This document shows, piece after piece, positions 43,831 through 57,215 of a stretch of 64,000 bases of DNA. Origin of the DNA: Dolomedes plantarius (Eukaryota > Arthropoda > Arachnida > Araneae > Dolomedidae); assembly GCA_907164885.2 (NCBI GenBank), contig OU015496.1, forward strand, positions 181,316,128-181,380,127, in the 5' to 3' direction. The notes beneath the pieces were generated by a model. That model worked only from the letters and a program-made list of their open reading frames with translations. It ran no database searches and was not told the DNA's origin. The translations under genes and the position numbers were made by a program. Each line of letters opens with the position of its first letter. Within the stretch, counting starts at the first letter, position 1.

Positions 43831-45420
43831 CACTGGTTATCAAAAATTAAGAAAAAGTCACAAAAATAGCGATTACTCAAAAAGTTACGCATAGAATTTT
43901 ATGAAACTTATACACATTATACAACACATAGTTAGGTATAAAATAGCATAAAAAAATCGACAGAAAATTATGGTGTTATAGATACTACCATATGTATACA
44001 ATGAACAAATCGAATGTGTCAGTTTGGTGTAGGAAAAGTACCTTTAATATGGCGTATGATCCCCCGAGAAGCAATACAGCACATACAGTCTGAGTGTGTT
44101 ATGACATAGAAACAAAAAACAGTCTGAGTGTGTCATGACATAGAAACTTTGAAAATTAAGGTATAATTAGTTTGAGGTGATTGAAAATTCGTTTCATCCT
44201 CTCTACCACAATATTTTTCTAGGCAGAAATAAAATTGCTGCCTAGAAAATTGTGTTATGCTGTCATTTATGCGGTCTATGAGTTCGGTAGGAAGGGAGAG
44301 CCATTGCTCTTGCAAAGCAGTTGAAAGCGTGGCTAGGGTCCTAGGAGTAGGATTGAGAGCAGCTATACGTCATTGTAAAGCGTCCCAAACATGCTCGATA
44401 GGATTCAGGTCCGGTGATCGAGCTGGCCACTCCATGCGCTGAATTGTTTCCTGCTCAAGATAAGCATCCACGATGCGAGCCCTGTGTGGTCTCGCGTTAT
44501 CATTCTGTAGCACTAAAGCATCACCTATTGCCCCGGCATAAAAGCACACATAAGCATCAAGGATGTCATCTCCATAGGTGTGAGCATTCACATTTCCTCT
44601 GGGAAAGACAGGGAGGTCTGTGCGTCCCCCCAAAGAGATACCACCCCAAACACAGACATTGTCTGATCCGTATGTATCTCTTTCACGGATGAAAACGAGT
44701 TCCAGGTTCTCTCTAAATTAAAATACGCCTACTATCGCTTTGGAGGCTAAACCTGGACTCATCCGTAAAGAGAACAGCCCTCCATTGATCACGCTTCCAG
44801 TGGACATGTTGACTTGCCCACTGTAAACGTTCCCACCTATGGCCACCTCCGTGACCTTCTACGCACGGTTGACGTTGATACCAACCTTCCAGAGCTTGCA
44901 ACGAGTGAGGATCTGCAGACGGAGTTGCGGTTCTTTTCCTTCGTGCGCATAATGACAAATATCGGTCATCGGCACTCGCCGTTGCGTATGGCCGTCCTTG
45001 GCTGAACCTCCTGGATGCCGAATCCGTGACTAGAAATTGTTGCTAAAGTCTATGAACCACAGACGGACTAATATTTATCCATCTGGCCACATCTGTCTGA
45101 CTTTGTCCTGCCTCTAGTCTCCCAATAGCTAACGATCGCAGTTCTTCGGTAAAATGATGCCTGGAGGCCATTGTTACAATTTGGCTATGCCAGATGTCTA
45201 ATCTCAGCCTCGCAGCGACAATTGCTACCTTTCTCTGAAACATACGCTTTTATTCTCCTCGCAAATGACGTATTCCGACTGCAGCTCCACTATTTTACAT
45301 AATGTAGTATTGTTCAACACCTTTTACTTAACAACATTTTCAAATTTTAAACAGATTGGCCAAGTTATGAACGTGTTATCCCTCTTTTTGTGATTTTTCC
45401 TTAATTTTTGATAACTAGTG
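43831..45420 (-). mobile_element. Tc1-like DD34E transposon with internal templated insertion
   Basis: Ends are CACTGGTTATCAAAAATTAA and, inverted, CACTAGTTATCAAAAATTAA, with TA outside (43829-43830 and 45421-45422). The length is 1,590 bp. The transposase lies on the minus strand. Downstream of the catalytic part the sequence is disturbed by a duplicated 28-bp block (44088-44115 and 44120-44147) and an 88-bp inverted copy of flanking DNA (44148-44236). Confidence 0.9.
44245..45171 (-). pseudogene. Tc1-like (DD34E) transposase
   Basis: From ATG 45171 the protein shows MASRHHFTEELRSLAIGRLE and an AGQSQTDVARWINISPSVVH helix-turn-helix, then a second DNA-binding part with SQGRPYATASADDRYL. Catalytic D1 is in FTDESRFSL, D2 in QNDNARPHRAR and E in SPDLNPIEHVW. 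Exactly 34 residues separate D2 and E. In-frame stops replace Trp after VVHRL and before RE(P)GTRF, and another stop falls just after VWDALQ. One frameshift lies near 44700. The C-terminus is replaced by inserted sequence. Confidence 0.9.
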
Positions 45421-45422
45421 TA

Positions 45423-45868
45423 CTGAAATCCTGCGTATGCTGTTTTCGGGGCCTTCAGAACTGACTATTTGGTCTTAATACGTCTTTGTTGAAACAGCAC
45501 TCAAAAGAATTTGATCCCCAGTGGGTAAAATTATTGGATTCACAGTTTTGCTGTATGTTCGAGGTATGTTCATATGAACAAATCTGTAACTGGATGCATT
45601 CAAGTATTTGATTATTGACAAAATGTGTGAACATTTTAATTATTATTTTAGTCAAAAGGAATTGATTGGACTCATAAAAAATTTCTCTCTTACTCTCAAA
45701 CCTTTACGTATATTTATTCTTCTAACCATTTCAGTTGAAACTTTCTATTACCATCTTATACACTGAAAAGCATTGATGACGAATCGATATTGAGAATCGT
45801 CTGAGATAGAGAATTCATTTGTTTAAGCAGTGTTGACGGCTTAAAAACGTTCCTCGTGTTTCCCTTCC
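45423..45868. other. Non-coding stretch
   Basis: Nothing recognised. Confidence 0.4.
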
Positions 45869-46595
45869 TTAAGGGGATGGTGGACCTTTCAAAACGATTT
45901 TTGAAATTTTTACCACAGAGATATGAAATTTTGTATATATATTCATTAAAGTATAACAATATTAAACACCTTATAAAATTTTATAAATATTTTTTAAAAA
46001 ATATTTTATAATTAAAAAATTTAAATTAAATTACCCTTCTTTAAAATGCTCCTTGCGACTCAATTTTAAACTTTACCCCTTAATTTTGCATTTATATTGC
46101 TTATAAATACTTTCTGAACAAAGTTATGTATTTTTTTGTACTTTCGTTGACTAGTTAATTTTTAGAAAATATTTTTATTCTTGTACTCTGAATTTTCGTG
46201 AAATTTTTGTACATTTCTACACTAAAGTTAAACTTTTATAACCTAAATGACCTCGAATCCTAAAATGGATACATAACTTTATTTTGATGTATTACAGGAA
46301 TCTTTATTATAAATTTCATAAAATTTCGTCAAAAATTATGACGCGAGAAGCATTTTAAAGACTTGCAAATCTGGAAATTTCTCATTTTGAGAAAAAGTCA
46401 TTTAAAAGATAATTTTTTATCTACCTTTAATACTTACTACTCTAAAGCCACCAATTTTTCATTTTTCTTTTCACTACACATTTTAATTGCATTTCGATCC
46501 AATATTTACATGTTTTTAAAGTATTAATACACCCCCCAAAAAAATTCCAATTTTTGCTCGATTTTTGGTAATTTGAAAGTCCACCATCCCCTTAA
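45869..46595. mobile_element. TTAA-flanked MITE with GGGGATGGTGGAC ends
   Basis: Left end TTAAGGGGATGGTGGACCTTTC and, inverted, right end TTAAGGGGATGGTGGACTTTC match over about 20 bp. TTAA marks both borders (45869-45872 and 46592-46595). The 719-bp interior is AT-rich and non-coding. TTAA targets and G-rich ends fit Kolobok-type or piggyBac-type mobilisation. Confidence 0.85.
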
Positions 46596-49050
46596 TGCTT
46601 GATTTCCACTGCAATTGATAAGATCTACCATCAGATACTACCTAAATAATTGTCGAATGCGTTCCGCTCCATGATATGCATTGTAAGTAAACCTATCAAT
46701 TAGGTATGATATTTCTTTTGTACAGCGTAGTAATTGCCGGTCGTCAAACATTTGTTTTGGCAAAAAATATTTCCATTACGCACTCATGTTTCTAATTGCT
46801 TCAACATAGCCGGGTTACTTTCCTTCTTCCAAATTTACGTCTAAGCTAAATGCCTCGGATTTCCGTTCTTTGCGAGGATATTATCCTTCTAAGGGTATCA
46901 ACCTCCGATAGTATTTTATCTTTTTATCCATTAAAACTCTTTAAAGGGATTAGTGTTTTTAAAATAAACGGAAGTTGATCCAAGTTGGTTGGTTTTTTTT
47001 GCTCACAGACACGCTTTAGAGACAACTTTATTCAGAGTTCGAAATCACTCCCAGAAGTTTTTTTTACGCATGTGGGCCCGAATTGGCAAACCTTTTCAAC
47101 ACTTGGTACAGTAAAATATCCCAAAAAGAGAGATTTATTCAGAAAAGATAGTAACAAAATGTGCTAGATGATAGCAAACTTCTAATTTGTTTGCTCGTTC
47201 AAATGTGTGGCCTTGCATTGCAAGTTTCTATACAGATCTCATCCTGAGGGCAAAGCACGTCCGCTATGAGTATGAAATAACCTGAGTATGAAAGACCTCG
47301 CATTACAGGGGAAAAATTCCCAGAAATCCTACAGTTATCATTTATGAGATTAAAGAGATAAAAAAAAATATTTTTGGAGGCTGATTCTCAAAGGAAATTT
47401 TTAAGATAGAAGAAACCGGGTTGATAAAATTCCGACCAGAAAGAAATCCCTTAGCTGCTAAAGCACTTGTAGACGTCATTGCGTAGATGCTGTGTTAGGA
47501 TCCAATGCTCTGATTGCCTTCCTTACCCATGGCAATGCAGGTACACTTAACACGCAGATGATGACTATTCATTAAATCCTGCAGAAACCACTGTATTTAC
47601 TATCCGAGTAAGATATAGGTACAGAAACTCAAAACTTCGAAACCACTATGAATGACAGAATTGACGTTTCCTGCTGCAAGCATTAACAATGACGTCCTAG
47701 GCCATTTTGCAGAGTATAGAATCCCATTATCATCAACGTGAAAAGGTGAATGGCAAGAATTGAAGAATGTAAGGAGCAAACCAAATGTTTAACACGTACT
47801 TCTTTTCTTCATTCACCGCAGATCACCTTGGTTTACGGGGATTTTTTGCCGACTTTAAAACTGGTTCGTTTTTCTTTCAGGAACTTTTAGAAATAGGTTC
47901 AGTTTCGTGCTCACTAACAGCTGACGGTTACAAAATGCTTAGGAGAGATTCTATGAATCTCTTCCTGCAGTACTGTTAAGCTATTGAACTTACATATTTG
48001 ATACTAGATGAGGAACCACCGAGTATTAGGATACATTTAAGGATCAACTGGAGAAAAAAAAATTCACTGAAGATTAGATAATCTGAAGGGACTTCAGCTA
48101 GAATGGTGTCATCTTATTTTAGAATATCGTTTATGAAGGGGACCATTATATTAAACACACCTCCTTGCTACAATTTTTTTATTGTTCAGAGGTTAAAATT
48201 CATTTATTTGAAAGTCTACATTTCATTATTTGATTTGCCTTTGTGACTATAGTTCCGCTAATATTTCACCTAGTTTTAATTTTCTTAAATGATATTCATC
48301 CCACGATCTCTTTACTATGCAATTTGAAGTTTGGAAAAGATCTGATCTGTACATTTTTCTCGCAATAAATAATGATTAATTTGTGGATCACCTGTATGTA
48401 CATATGTTGCTACTCGAATTGTAATCCAGTATCATTCATCTATGTTTTTAAAGTTGTATCTATGTATTAAAGTTGTGAATTTCCTCGTCCTATCTGAAGA
48501 AAAATTCTTTTCTGATGACAGCCTGGAATCCAGAAAAGCTCTATTTGTATTACGAATTCATGATTAGCCTCTGTAATCGATAGAGGCCTCGCTCGATATT
48601 GGTTAATCGATTCAGTTTCAAGCTTTCCTGCAGATGGGACTTCAGAATAAAAGAAGATGAAGTATTCAGAATGAAAGGATGTAGATGAAATAAAGTTTCA
48701 GAAGCACAATAAAAAGAGAATGAATAAGGGTGTTATATATCTTGAGGGTACAATAGTTTCCGAGTTTTATAAGTCTCCACCCTTTTCTAGTCTGAAGTTG
48801 CCTCTTTATAAAAGAAAAACCCTCATCTAATGGTTCCAAAGAAAACATTTCTTTTCTCTTTTTTAACGTTTTATAAATTCTTTTAAAGTTCTTTTGAGTA
48901 GAATTATTTTACTTTATTTTCAATAGGATCTTTAAAAACTTTTCCAGTGAGTTACACCTTTACGTACTGTATAAGAGAAATATATAGCAAAGTAATTTTA
49001 CCATAAAAATTCAAATTAGTACAATCTGCTGTAGTTTCAAATAGTTTTGT
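46596..49050. other. Gene-poor stretch with one weak exon candidate
   Basis: Two strong acceptor-like sites, TTCTTTTCTTCATTCACCGCAG (ending 47820) and TTTTTCTTTCAG (ending 47880), share a frame that stays open to a TAA at 47977. That gives up to about 52 residues, including SCSLTADGYKMLRRDSMNLF. No family is recognised and no donor or partner exon is seen. Confidence 0.3.
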
Positions 49051-49055
49051 TTATG

Positions 49056-49131
49056 TTATGAAAGCCCTAGTCTTCTCTATTGCTTTCTGCAAAGATCCGG
49101 CTTTCTTTCTCGTATCGGCAAAAGCCACCTA
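49056..49131 (-). other. Possible terminal coding exon
   Basis: On the minus strand an acceptor-like AAATTTTATTTTTAG is followed by a GC-richer frame, VAFADTRKKAGSLQKAIEKT then RAFIT and a stop, within very AT-rich DNA. The composition is protein-like, but the length (25 codons) is too short to prove anything. Homology is not recognised. Confidence 0.2.
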
Positions 49132-49734
49132 AAAATAAAATTTATGATACTTGATTTCATTAAATCTCAATAGGTCTCATTGGTTCTAATAAGTTTTCTA
49201 CTTTGTTAAAGTGATTGTTACACACTTTACGAAAACGCTGAGCCAGCTGGAAATCAGCCAGATTTAATGTGACAGACCAAATGCCTCTTCAAAGTGCAAA
49301 ATTAACCAAATCAGTCATTTTCTGTAACAGCGCCATTTAACTACATTAAAATTGTTAAGCATCCCAACTACCTCTTTTGTAGGGAATTATTTATCATTTT
49401 CTTTCCTTCGTATAGAGAAAGTTTATTGATTAAAATGTCTGACTCCAAAATAATCTCCACTTTTTCATTATGTAAAGTAATAGGGCAGGAATTCGATTGA
49501 TAAAAACTTTAAAAAGAAATGGATCCTTATAAACAGATAATGCTTAGAATTACGTTTAAGTTAATTTATTGTAATGACTTTTATGTTATATTTGATCAAA
49601 CTAGCTAACATTTCCCGAATTTTGGGATACAGAGTTGATTCATCTTCAAAGTGGTAACTTTCATGTTTGGTGCCAACTTCGATGTTTCAGGACTTTTCAC
49701 TTTATTAACGTTGAAATTAATATTACATAGCCCA
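49132..49734. other. Non-coding stretch
   Basis: Nothing recognised. Confidence 0.4.
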
Positions 49735-49860
49735 ATACTGTAAGGCTGTTAATGCACTAAGCTATTATCGTGTGGGCACCAGTTTCAATCCTGGCTGAGG
49801 CATAGATGTTCCTGCTTTATCCTATCTTCATTGAGTGTCTTCCAGAGTAAAGTATAACGA
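49735..49860 (+). repeat. tRNA-derived SINE head
   Basis: CCAGTTTCAATCCTGGCTGA (49780-49799) has the B-box core and a T-arm-like CCAG/CTGG hairpin. It is followed by GAGGCATAGATGTTCCTG, a common body start of arthropod tRNA-SINEs. The A-box half is decayed. Confidence 0.5.
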
Positions 49861-51052
49861 ACAAAAATAATCGTATCTATGAGATGATGCTCACAGGATT
49901 AATGCCTTAGAAAAATAGATAACATTTTAAAATGATAACATAACGTTAAATTATTTAAGATTCTAAGGTAAGTTACATACATTGTTTCGACCAGAAAAAA
50001 AGGGTGCTCTTTAATAACAAATTTTAAACCCCCTGCGATCATTAGATCCCAACAAGCTTGAAAAGTCAGGGCCACTTTCTGATTCTTCGGAGAGTTTTGA
50101 AATTAGTTTAAAGCGTCTTAAATTTTTTTGAATGTCAATAACTTCTACTGTAACTTAAATAAAAATAATAAACGTATCTCGTCATTTCCAAGACAATCTC
50201 TGAATCGGGAACTGAAAAGTTCACACTTTAGCAAGAGGGAGTGCAAGATGGTACAGCCGATAAGCCCAGACACTTATTCAAGGATATTATTCCCTAAGCG
50301 ATAAGTTGCCTCCCTCGTTATGAAAAGCTGTGATCTGTTGAGGCAAGTGGTACTTATTGTCTATTGTTGAGCATTAACCACTTGTCAAAGCATTAGATGA
50401 GACCTAGAAAATAATAGTAGAAACATCAAGTCTTGTATTAGCATTTAATTGAGCACAATTAATTTACTCAGTGTGACGTATTTTGGGACGTAAATTCGAA
50501 TTCCGCACAATAGGCACAATAGTCCAGAAAATTGCATGTAACCAGTCTCTGTATTTTGGTATTGGGGAAAACATACACATATCCAAGCCCAGGACAAATA
50601 GTTCAAAAGGTATTGACATAGTTAGTGTGTATGAGTAGATGATTATGTCCTTTTCTCTTTGCCGATTCATAAATAAAGCAGAGATTTAAATTCAATTAAT
50701 ATTTGAATTTTCATTTATGGGAACAAAAGGTACACGAAGTACCGTATGAATGCTGTTTGAATATTATGTACTCACAAAAATTTCAGCTAGAAATTTGTGG
50801 AAGAAGCTTAAATAGACTTTAGAAACAAAACTATTCTGAACAAATGCTTTTCCATTAAATTTGCATCAGGGTAAAACTTTGAGAGATAGAATAATGTTTT
50901 CATAAATATATTAAAGCTATGTTCATAGTAAAGTTACATGATATACATTAATTTGATATTCCACTCGCATTTAATAGCAGTTAGGAATAGAAACTGCCAC
51001 CGCGTATGCTTGAGGGGAAATTTCCCCCTACATATAAATGTTTCTATCCACC
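49861..51052. other. Non-coding stretch
   Basis: Nothing recognised. Confidence 0.4.
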
Positions 51053-51700
51053 TTAAGAGGACAACGGAACTCCGACATCGAATATTTTAATTTTCAGTTT
51101 TTAACTCTATATACAAAATTAGAATAATCTGTATTCTTTTTTACTGCACTGGAGACCCTTAGAATTCAAAATAAGGATATTTTGGCAGAAAAAGGTCTGT
51201 TTTAAAAAAAAAATAAGCTAGCATTTCTCAAAATGCTCCCTGTGCGTTCCAAATCATTTAAAAACCTTAAAATGTTTCAACAAAAGTTAACCGTATATAT
51301 AAACATAATTGTGCATAGATTTTTTTGTATGAATCTAAATACATAAATATTTTTTTTTAAATATGCCAGTTATTTTTTTATGTTTTTGCTTCATTTCAGG
51401 GTTTACACATTTGAAAAATATTTGTGGTTTCAAAGAATGGTGCAAAGTTTTGTTACAAACATCCTGAGAACTTTGGACGAAATTGGAAGAAAATGAATGC
51501 GCATGGAGAATTTTTGAAAAATGCTTTCATTTTTGAAGAATTTTTTGAAAAACATATCCTATTCTTCCACAAAATACTTATTTATGACTTCTAAGTGCCT
51601 TCAATGTAGTAGAAAAGAAAATTACTCATTCTGACTTTGTATATAGAGTAAAATATTGAAAATTTTTAAAAACGAGGTTGAAGATCACATGTTCCCTTAA
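51053..51700. mobile_element. TTAA-flanked long-inverted-repeat element (complete copy)
   Basis: Borders TTAAGAGGACAACGGA and, inverted, TTAAGGGAACATGTGA, with TTAA at 51053-51056 and 51697-51700. Both halves read inward through ATTTTCA, TTTTTTACTGCA or TTTTCTACTACATTGAA, CTTAGAA, an AAATGCTAGCATTT-like core and AAAATGCTCC..GCGCATT. It belongs to the same family as 29942-32512 but is uninterrupted, so its size (about 640 bp) gives the element's true length. Confidence 0.7.
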
Positions 51701-52271
51701 AAAATCTTCATTTGGATTTTTATCGAGAAAAAGCAAAAAGTGTATAAAAATTACTCTACAGCAGAAAACTTCTTCCCTTTTGATCATTTCATTTTTCCCA
51801 GTAAACATGCAAATCGTCTGTTCCTTATTTATTTATTTTTAATTACAGAAGTTAACATAGACGGAAATGCAAACACGAGATAATTGTTTTAAACAAAAAT
51901 TCCGGGTTTTACGTAATTATGAATACCTAGAGACATCTTTTCTCTAGGTATTTTGCTTGATGTGTCCCAATATTTTTTGTCTCGTGAAAAGCTGTTAAAG
52001 AAGGGAAAACAATAAAAGTTTATTAAACGCATTATTCGCAAATTAGTGCAGTTTGTTTTGACATGTTCGTTCGTTGTATCCCTGCAGACTCCAGAGTCAG
52101 AAAAATTGGGTTTTTTAAAACTAATCTTTAATTAATGTTTTCGCTGTAAAAATTACGATATTTAGTTTTTGTCATTAGGCTTAAAAGGCACCTATTACCT
52201 AATTCATTCCACACTTTCAGTGTGTCGATTCGAGTATTTTTAGATTGTTTCCTAGCCAGCAAGCTAGGATG
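51701..52271. other. Non-coding stretch
   Basis: Nothing recognised. Confidence 0.4.
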
Positions 52272-53715
52272 ATCTTTAAAAAAGATCTTTCTTTTTTATT
52301 TAGCCCTGATTTTTTTTGTAAGCAATTAAATTATTATAATTTAAAATGAAAGTTTTAAAATTAGATAAAATTAAATTTGAAAGTAATAACTGGTTATTTG
52401 GATTTTACTGGTCATTACAAATTTTCGTAATTGAAAAAAAATCTGAGATTCTGACTTCACTGAAGTATTTTTACATATATTTTTTTTAATTCTGACATTA
52501 CCGATTTAATTTAAAAGTAGATTAACTTATCATTTCTATTAACTACTTCTTTCAATTATTATTTTTGCAGAGGTTTTCCAATACTAAAATTAAGTGGCGG
52601 TTGTAACTATAGCTTTCTAAGATTATTTTTAGGAATGAAGATCTTTCTTCTTTATTTTGCCCTGATATTTTTTGTAAGTAATTAAATTATTCTAATTTTA
52701 AAGGTAATATTTAAAATTTGATAAAATTAAATTTGAAACTGATAACTGGTTACTTTGATTTAAATGGTTGTAGCAAATTTTCGTAATTAAAAAAAAAATC
52801 TGAAATACTGAATTCACTGAAGTATTTTTATTATTATTTTTTTTTTATTTTGCCATTACTGATTTAATTTAAAGGAACGTTGACTTATTTTTCCTCTTAA
52901 CTACTTCTTTCAATTATTATTTTTGGAGAGGTTTTTCAAGCATTAAAATTAAGTTGAGGGTAAAACTATCACTTTCAAAGATTATTTATATGAATTGAGA
53001 TCTTTCATTTTTATTTTGTCTTGACTTTTTGTGAGTAATTAAATTACTCTAATTTGAATGGAAAGATTTAAAACTAGACAAAATAAAATTTGTAACTGAT
53101 AACGGGTTATTTGGATTTAATTGGTTGTAGCAAATTTTCGAAATTGAAAAGAATCTGAAATACTTAACTGAAGTATTTTTCCATATTTTTTTTAAATTCT
53201 GACGTGACTTATTTAATTTAAAAGTAGATCGAATTATCTTTCCTTTTTAATGCTCCTTTTAATTATTATTTTGGAGAATTTGTCCAACATTAAAATTAAG
53301 GAGAGGGTAAATCTATAACTTTCAAAGATTGTTTTTATGAATTTTCAACCATAATTTTTATGAATGAGGATCCCTTTTTTATTTTCCCTAATATTTTTGC
53401 AAGTAATTAAATTATTGTGATTTGAAACGACAGTTTTAAAATTAGATAAAAGGAAATTTGAAACTGATAACTGGTTATTAGGTTTTAACTAGTTGTAGAA
53501 AATTTTCGTAATTGAAATAAACCCGGAGTACTGACTTGACTGAAGTATTTTCCCTTGTTTTTTTTAGTTCTCACATTACTGATGTAATTTAAAGGTAGGT
53601 TGATTATCTTTCCGTTTAATTATATCTTTTGATTATTATTTTTGGATTAGTTTTTCCAATATTTATATTAAGTGGAGGGTAAAACTATAACTGTCAAAGA
53701 TTATTTTTATTATGA
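52272..53715. repeat. AT-rich satellite, four units of about 363 bp
   Basis: Units begin with GATCTTTC or GATCCCTT plus a T-rich TTTATTTTGCCCTGAT block at about 52281, 52640, 53002 and 53369. Each continues with GTAAGTAATTAAATTA, AACTGATAACTGGTTA, CAAATTTTCGTAATT, ACTGAAGTATTTTT, CTGATTTAATTTAAA and AAAATTAAGTGGAGGGTAAA in fixed order. Units are roughly 80% alike, so the array is old. Confidence 0.93.
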
Positions 53716-54488
<773 letters not shown>

Positions 54489-54689
54489 TTTAATTTTATT
54501 CCCATTGGTACACTCTAACATCTATAGCATTTTCTGTTCCTACGAGGTGTACACCCGCTACATATACATTTTCAGGGGGACGCGATCTTTAAAAGTTTGT
54601 GACCCACTGCTGTATACGATTGTAAATGGTTCGTAGATAATAAGTAGGAATTCGATAGCAAAAGAATTTTAAGGATTTCAAGAAGTGTG

Positions 54690-55900
54690 AGAGAGAATAT
54701 TTATTGCTGTTGACAGATGATGTAGACAGATGAGTCACTGCATTTTCTACATTGGACGTCGAAAGTTTGAACAAAGTTTGTTAAAATTAAAGTGCTGTTC
54801 TCTGGGCAGACGGAAATTTCGCCGACAAAATAACACATAATAGCTTTTGACGCTTTATGTACGCAAAAAGAAAGCATTAGTGCATAACTACTGACATTTA
54901 TTTCATGAATTTTTAAGGTACTTCCTCCAAACGTGGATGATTGGGTGTAAAGGAAAACTGTAGCTGTCCAACAGTTCTAGTAATTTCATTTGTTATGGAC
55001 ACTCAAAATGAATACAACTGCTTCGCTGATGATGGATGAGAATTAATTGTCCTAAAGTTTCAGGAATCTGAAATGGGAGAAAAATTGTATTTTATTCACG
55101 AACATCTGATTAAAATTATACGGCTTCCGTAGGACACTGTGAGAGGAGTCCCTATAAATTCACCTTTAGACGTTGAAGTTGTTTAAAGTCCGTTAAATGT
55201 TTTTTTAGTTTCTGTTTACAGGGAAACGAAAATTTCATCGAAAACAAAATTAAACATTTATAATGCATGATACTTAGTGCATGCAAAAAGAGAAGTTTTA
55301 AACTTATGTCTTCTTAATTTGTGGAAACACTTCCTCAAAAAAAAGGTAAAATCAGGGAAAAGGAAAAATTTAAATTTTCCAGCATTAATGTTGTATAATG
55401 TTGTAGAAGATAGTTTTACAGGGTATGTATGAGCAATTTCATTTTTTAAGGACATTTGATTTGAATGTAGCTGGTTCTATTATGATGTGTGTGAATTCAA
55501 TGCCATAAAGTTTGAGGCACTTGAAAAGGGAAAAACAATGTTTATTATTTATTAACAAATTATGAAAATTATACCACTTCTAGATATTGTTGTGTTAATT
55601 TATTTTTTATTCGATATATGTTTTAAAGGATATCCATTAAATTTATTAAACTATTCTACAGGCAAACGGAAATCTCACCAAACCGAAAAGAAGACATGAA
55701 TAATGCATTGTACTTGATACATGCAAAAAGAAATATTTCACAGGAACATACTAATTTATGTTCTCCGTTAATGTTTTATGCAGTTCATTCGGATAGCGAA
55801 GATTGAGCTAAAAGGAAAAGAGCAGCCTTCCAGCGTCAATATCGTTGTAAATGAGAAAATAGTTTTACAGGAAAAGTTCTAGGAATTTCATTCGTTAAGA
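54690..55900 (+). repeat. Degenerate tandem repeat, period about 415-440 bp
   Basis: Landmarks recur in order: an ATAATGCATGATACTTAGTG-like block plus TGCAAAAAGA at 54850, 55262 and 55703; an ACTTCCTC/AAAAGG block; ATAGTTTTACAGG plus AATTTCATT; then AATTCAATG/AAAGTTT. Identity between units is low, but the order is constant. The family returns at 62030-62640. Confidence 0.75.
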
Positions 55901-56189
55901 ATACTCTAACTCAGGTTTATTCGGGTTAGAGTATTTTTAACAATAACTCAAGGGGTAATAATTCGGGTACTATGTTCGCAACGAGTTTGTTTGTTTAGTT
56001 GCGTAATAAGGTCAATGCGTGACAGTTTTGTTTCTTATAACTTAAAGTGTCAGTTACGCGGAAGGGATACTGAAAACTTGTAAATGTTTTCTAACGCATT
56101 GTTTAATTTTAAAATTCTTTCATTCAAAATACATACAAAATAATCCGACGAAAATAGAGTGTTTTAAGATAACTGGGAGAAAGAATATT
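55901..56189. other. Non-coding spacer
   Basis: It contains a short palindrome, ATACTCTAAC...GTTAGAGTAT (55903-55944). Nothing else. Confidence 0.45.
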
Positions 56190-56617
56190 TATTGTGCCAA
56201 ATAAACATGGTTGGCAAATTTAATTTGTCTGAAAGTGGTAAATTTAAAAAAAAATCATATTGTTCGTCATTATACCATAAAACACAAATTCTTTTAATAA
56301 ATTCATTTAATGACACTTTTTCTCATAATATGCAAAAAGATAAATTTCTTCAAGAAGTCACTGAAACAACAACAAAATATTATCTCAAGGGTGATATCAC
56401 AAAATGCACAGCTGTCAAAAGCATCGTATGAAATTTGGTATATTTCATATTTGGTAAACATAGTAAACCATTTACTGACTCAGAAGTTGTGGAGGTATTT
56501 TTCATCCGTGTTTCCAACAATGTATTATTTGATAAATTTAGCAGTTACAGGTCATATATCACCGCAGGTAAAAAAAAAAATTCAGGTAGTCTCTTCTAAC
56601 GAAACGACCCCGGGTTA

Positions 56618-56800
56618 TTAACGTAGGATTAGTTATCGTTGCTTATCTCTTTTCTTTCTTTTATTTGATGCATTTTGGTACTTTTCTGTTTAACTGTTTA
56701 CTTCTACTGCGTGTTATGCGCTGCCAAAATTATAACTCGCGGCGCCGGACAATTTTTTCTCTCCGCAGGACCGTTTTTGAGGAACGTAATCCTACGTTAA
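56618..56800. mobile_element. Small TTAA-flanked MITE inside the hAT relic
   Basis: TTAACGTAGGATTA (56618-56631) and TAATCCTACGTTAA (56787-56800) are exact inverted repeats including the TTAA target, enclosing 155 bp. No coding capacity. It interrupts the region between the KHSKPFTD and KRISQIAS blocks of the hAT protein. Confidence 0.65.
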
Positions 56801-57059
56801 AATGCAGCTCTCTTATTCTACCTGAAAAATCATATTGGAGGTATTGCAAAACGCATATCTCAGATCGCATCCTAGAAGATTTAAAAAATTCTAAATCTTT
56901 TAGCTTGGCTTTTGATTCTAGCTCAATATTTCAACAACACCACAGAGTTCCAATTTAGTTATATACTGTACCGAACTAAATTTTATCCATGAAGATTTTT
57001 TTAAATTTCTTCCTGTGGAGGATCAAACCAGAGGCACGGAATATCTCGATATTTAGTTG

Positions 57060-57215
57060 TGTTCTGTAGAACAATGATTTTGGTTGGTTGGTTGGGGTTT
57101 ATAGCTCTAGGTCCAAAATAGGACATGAAGCGCCAAACACAAGACTAGAGACGAAAAAAAGTAAAAGTAAAATGATATTGATAAAAAAAAATTTGATTTG
57201 TTCATGCCCTGAGGG
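57060..57215. repeat. Small insert in the hAT relic
   Basis: A (TTGG)4 run followed by GGTTTATAGCTCTAGGTCCA and GGACATGAAGCGCCAAAC separates two adjoining hAT protein blocks. It looks like a short interspersed repeat; the family is not identified. Confidence 0.5.
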
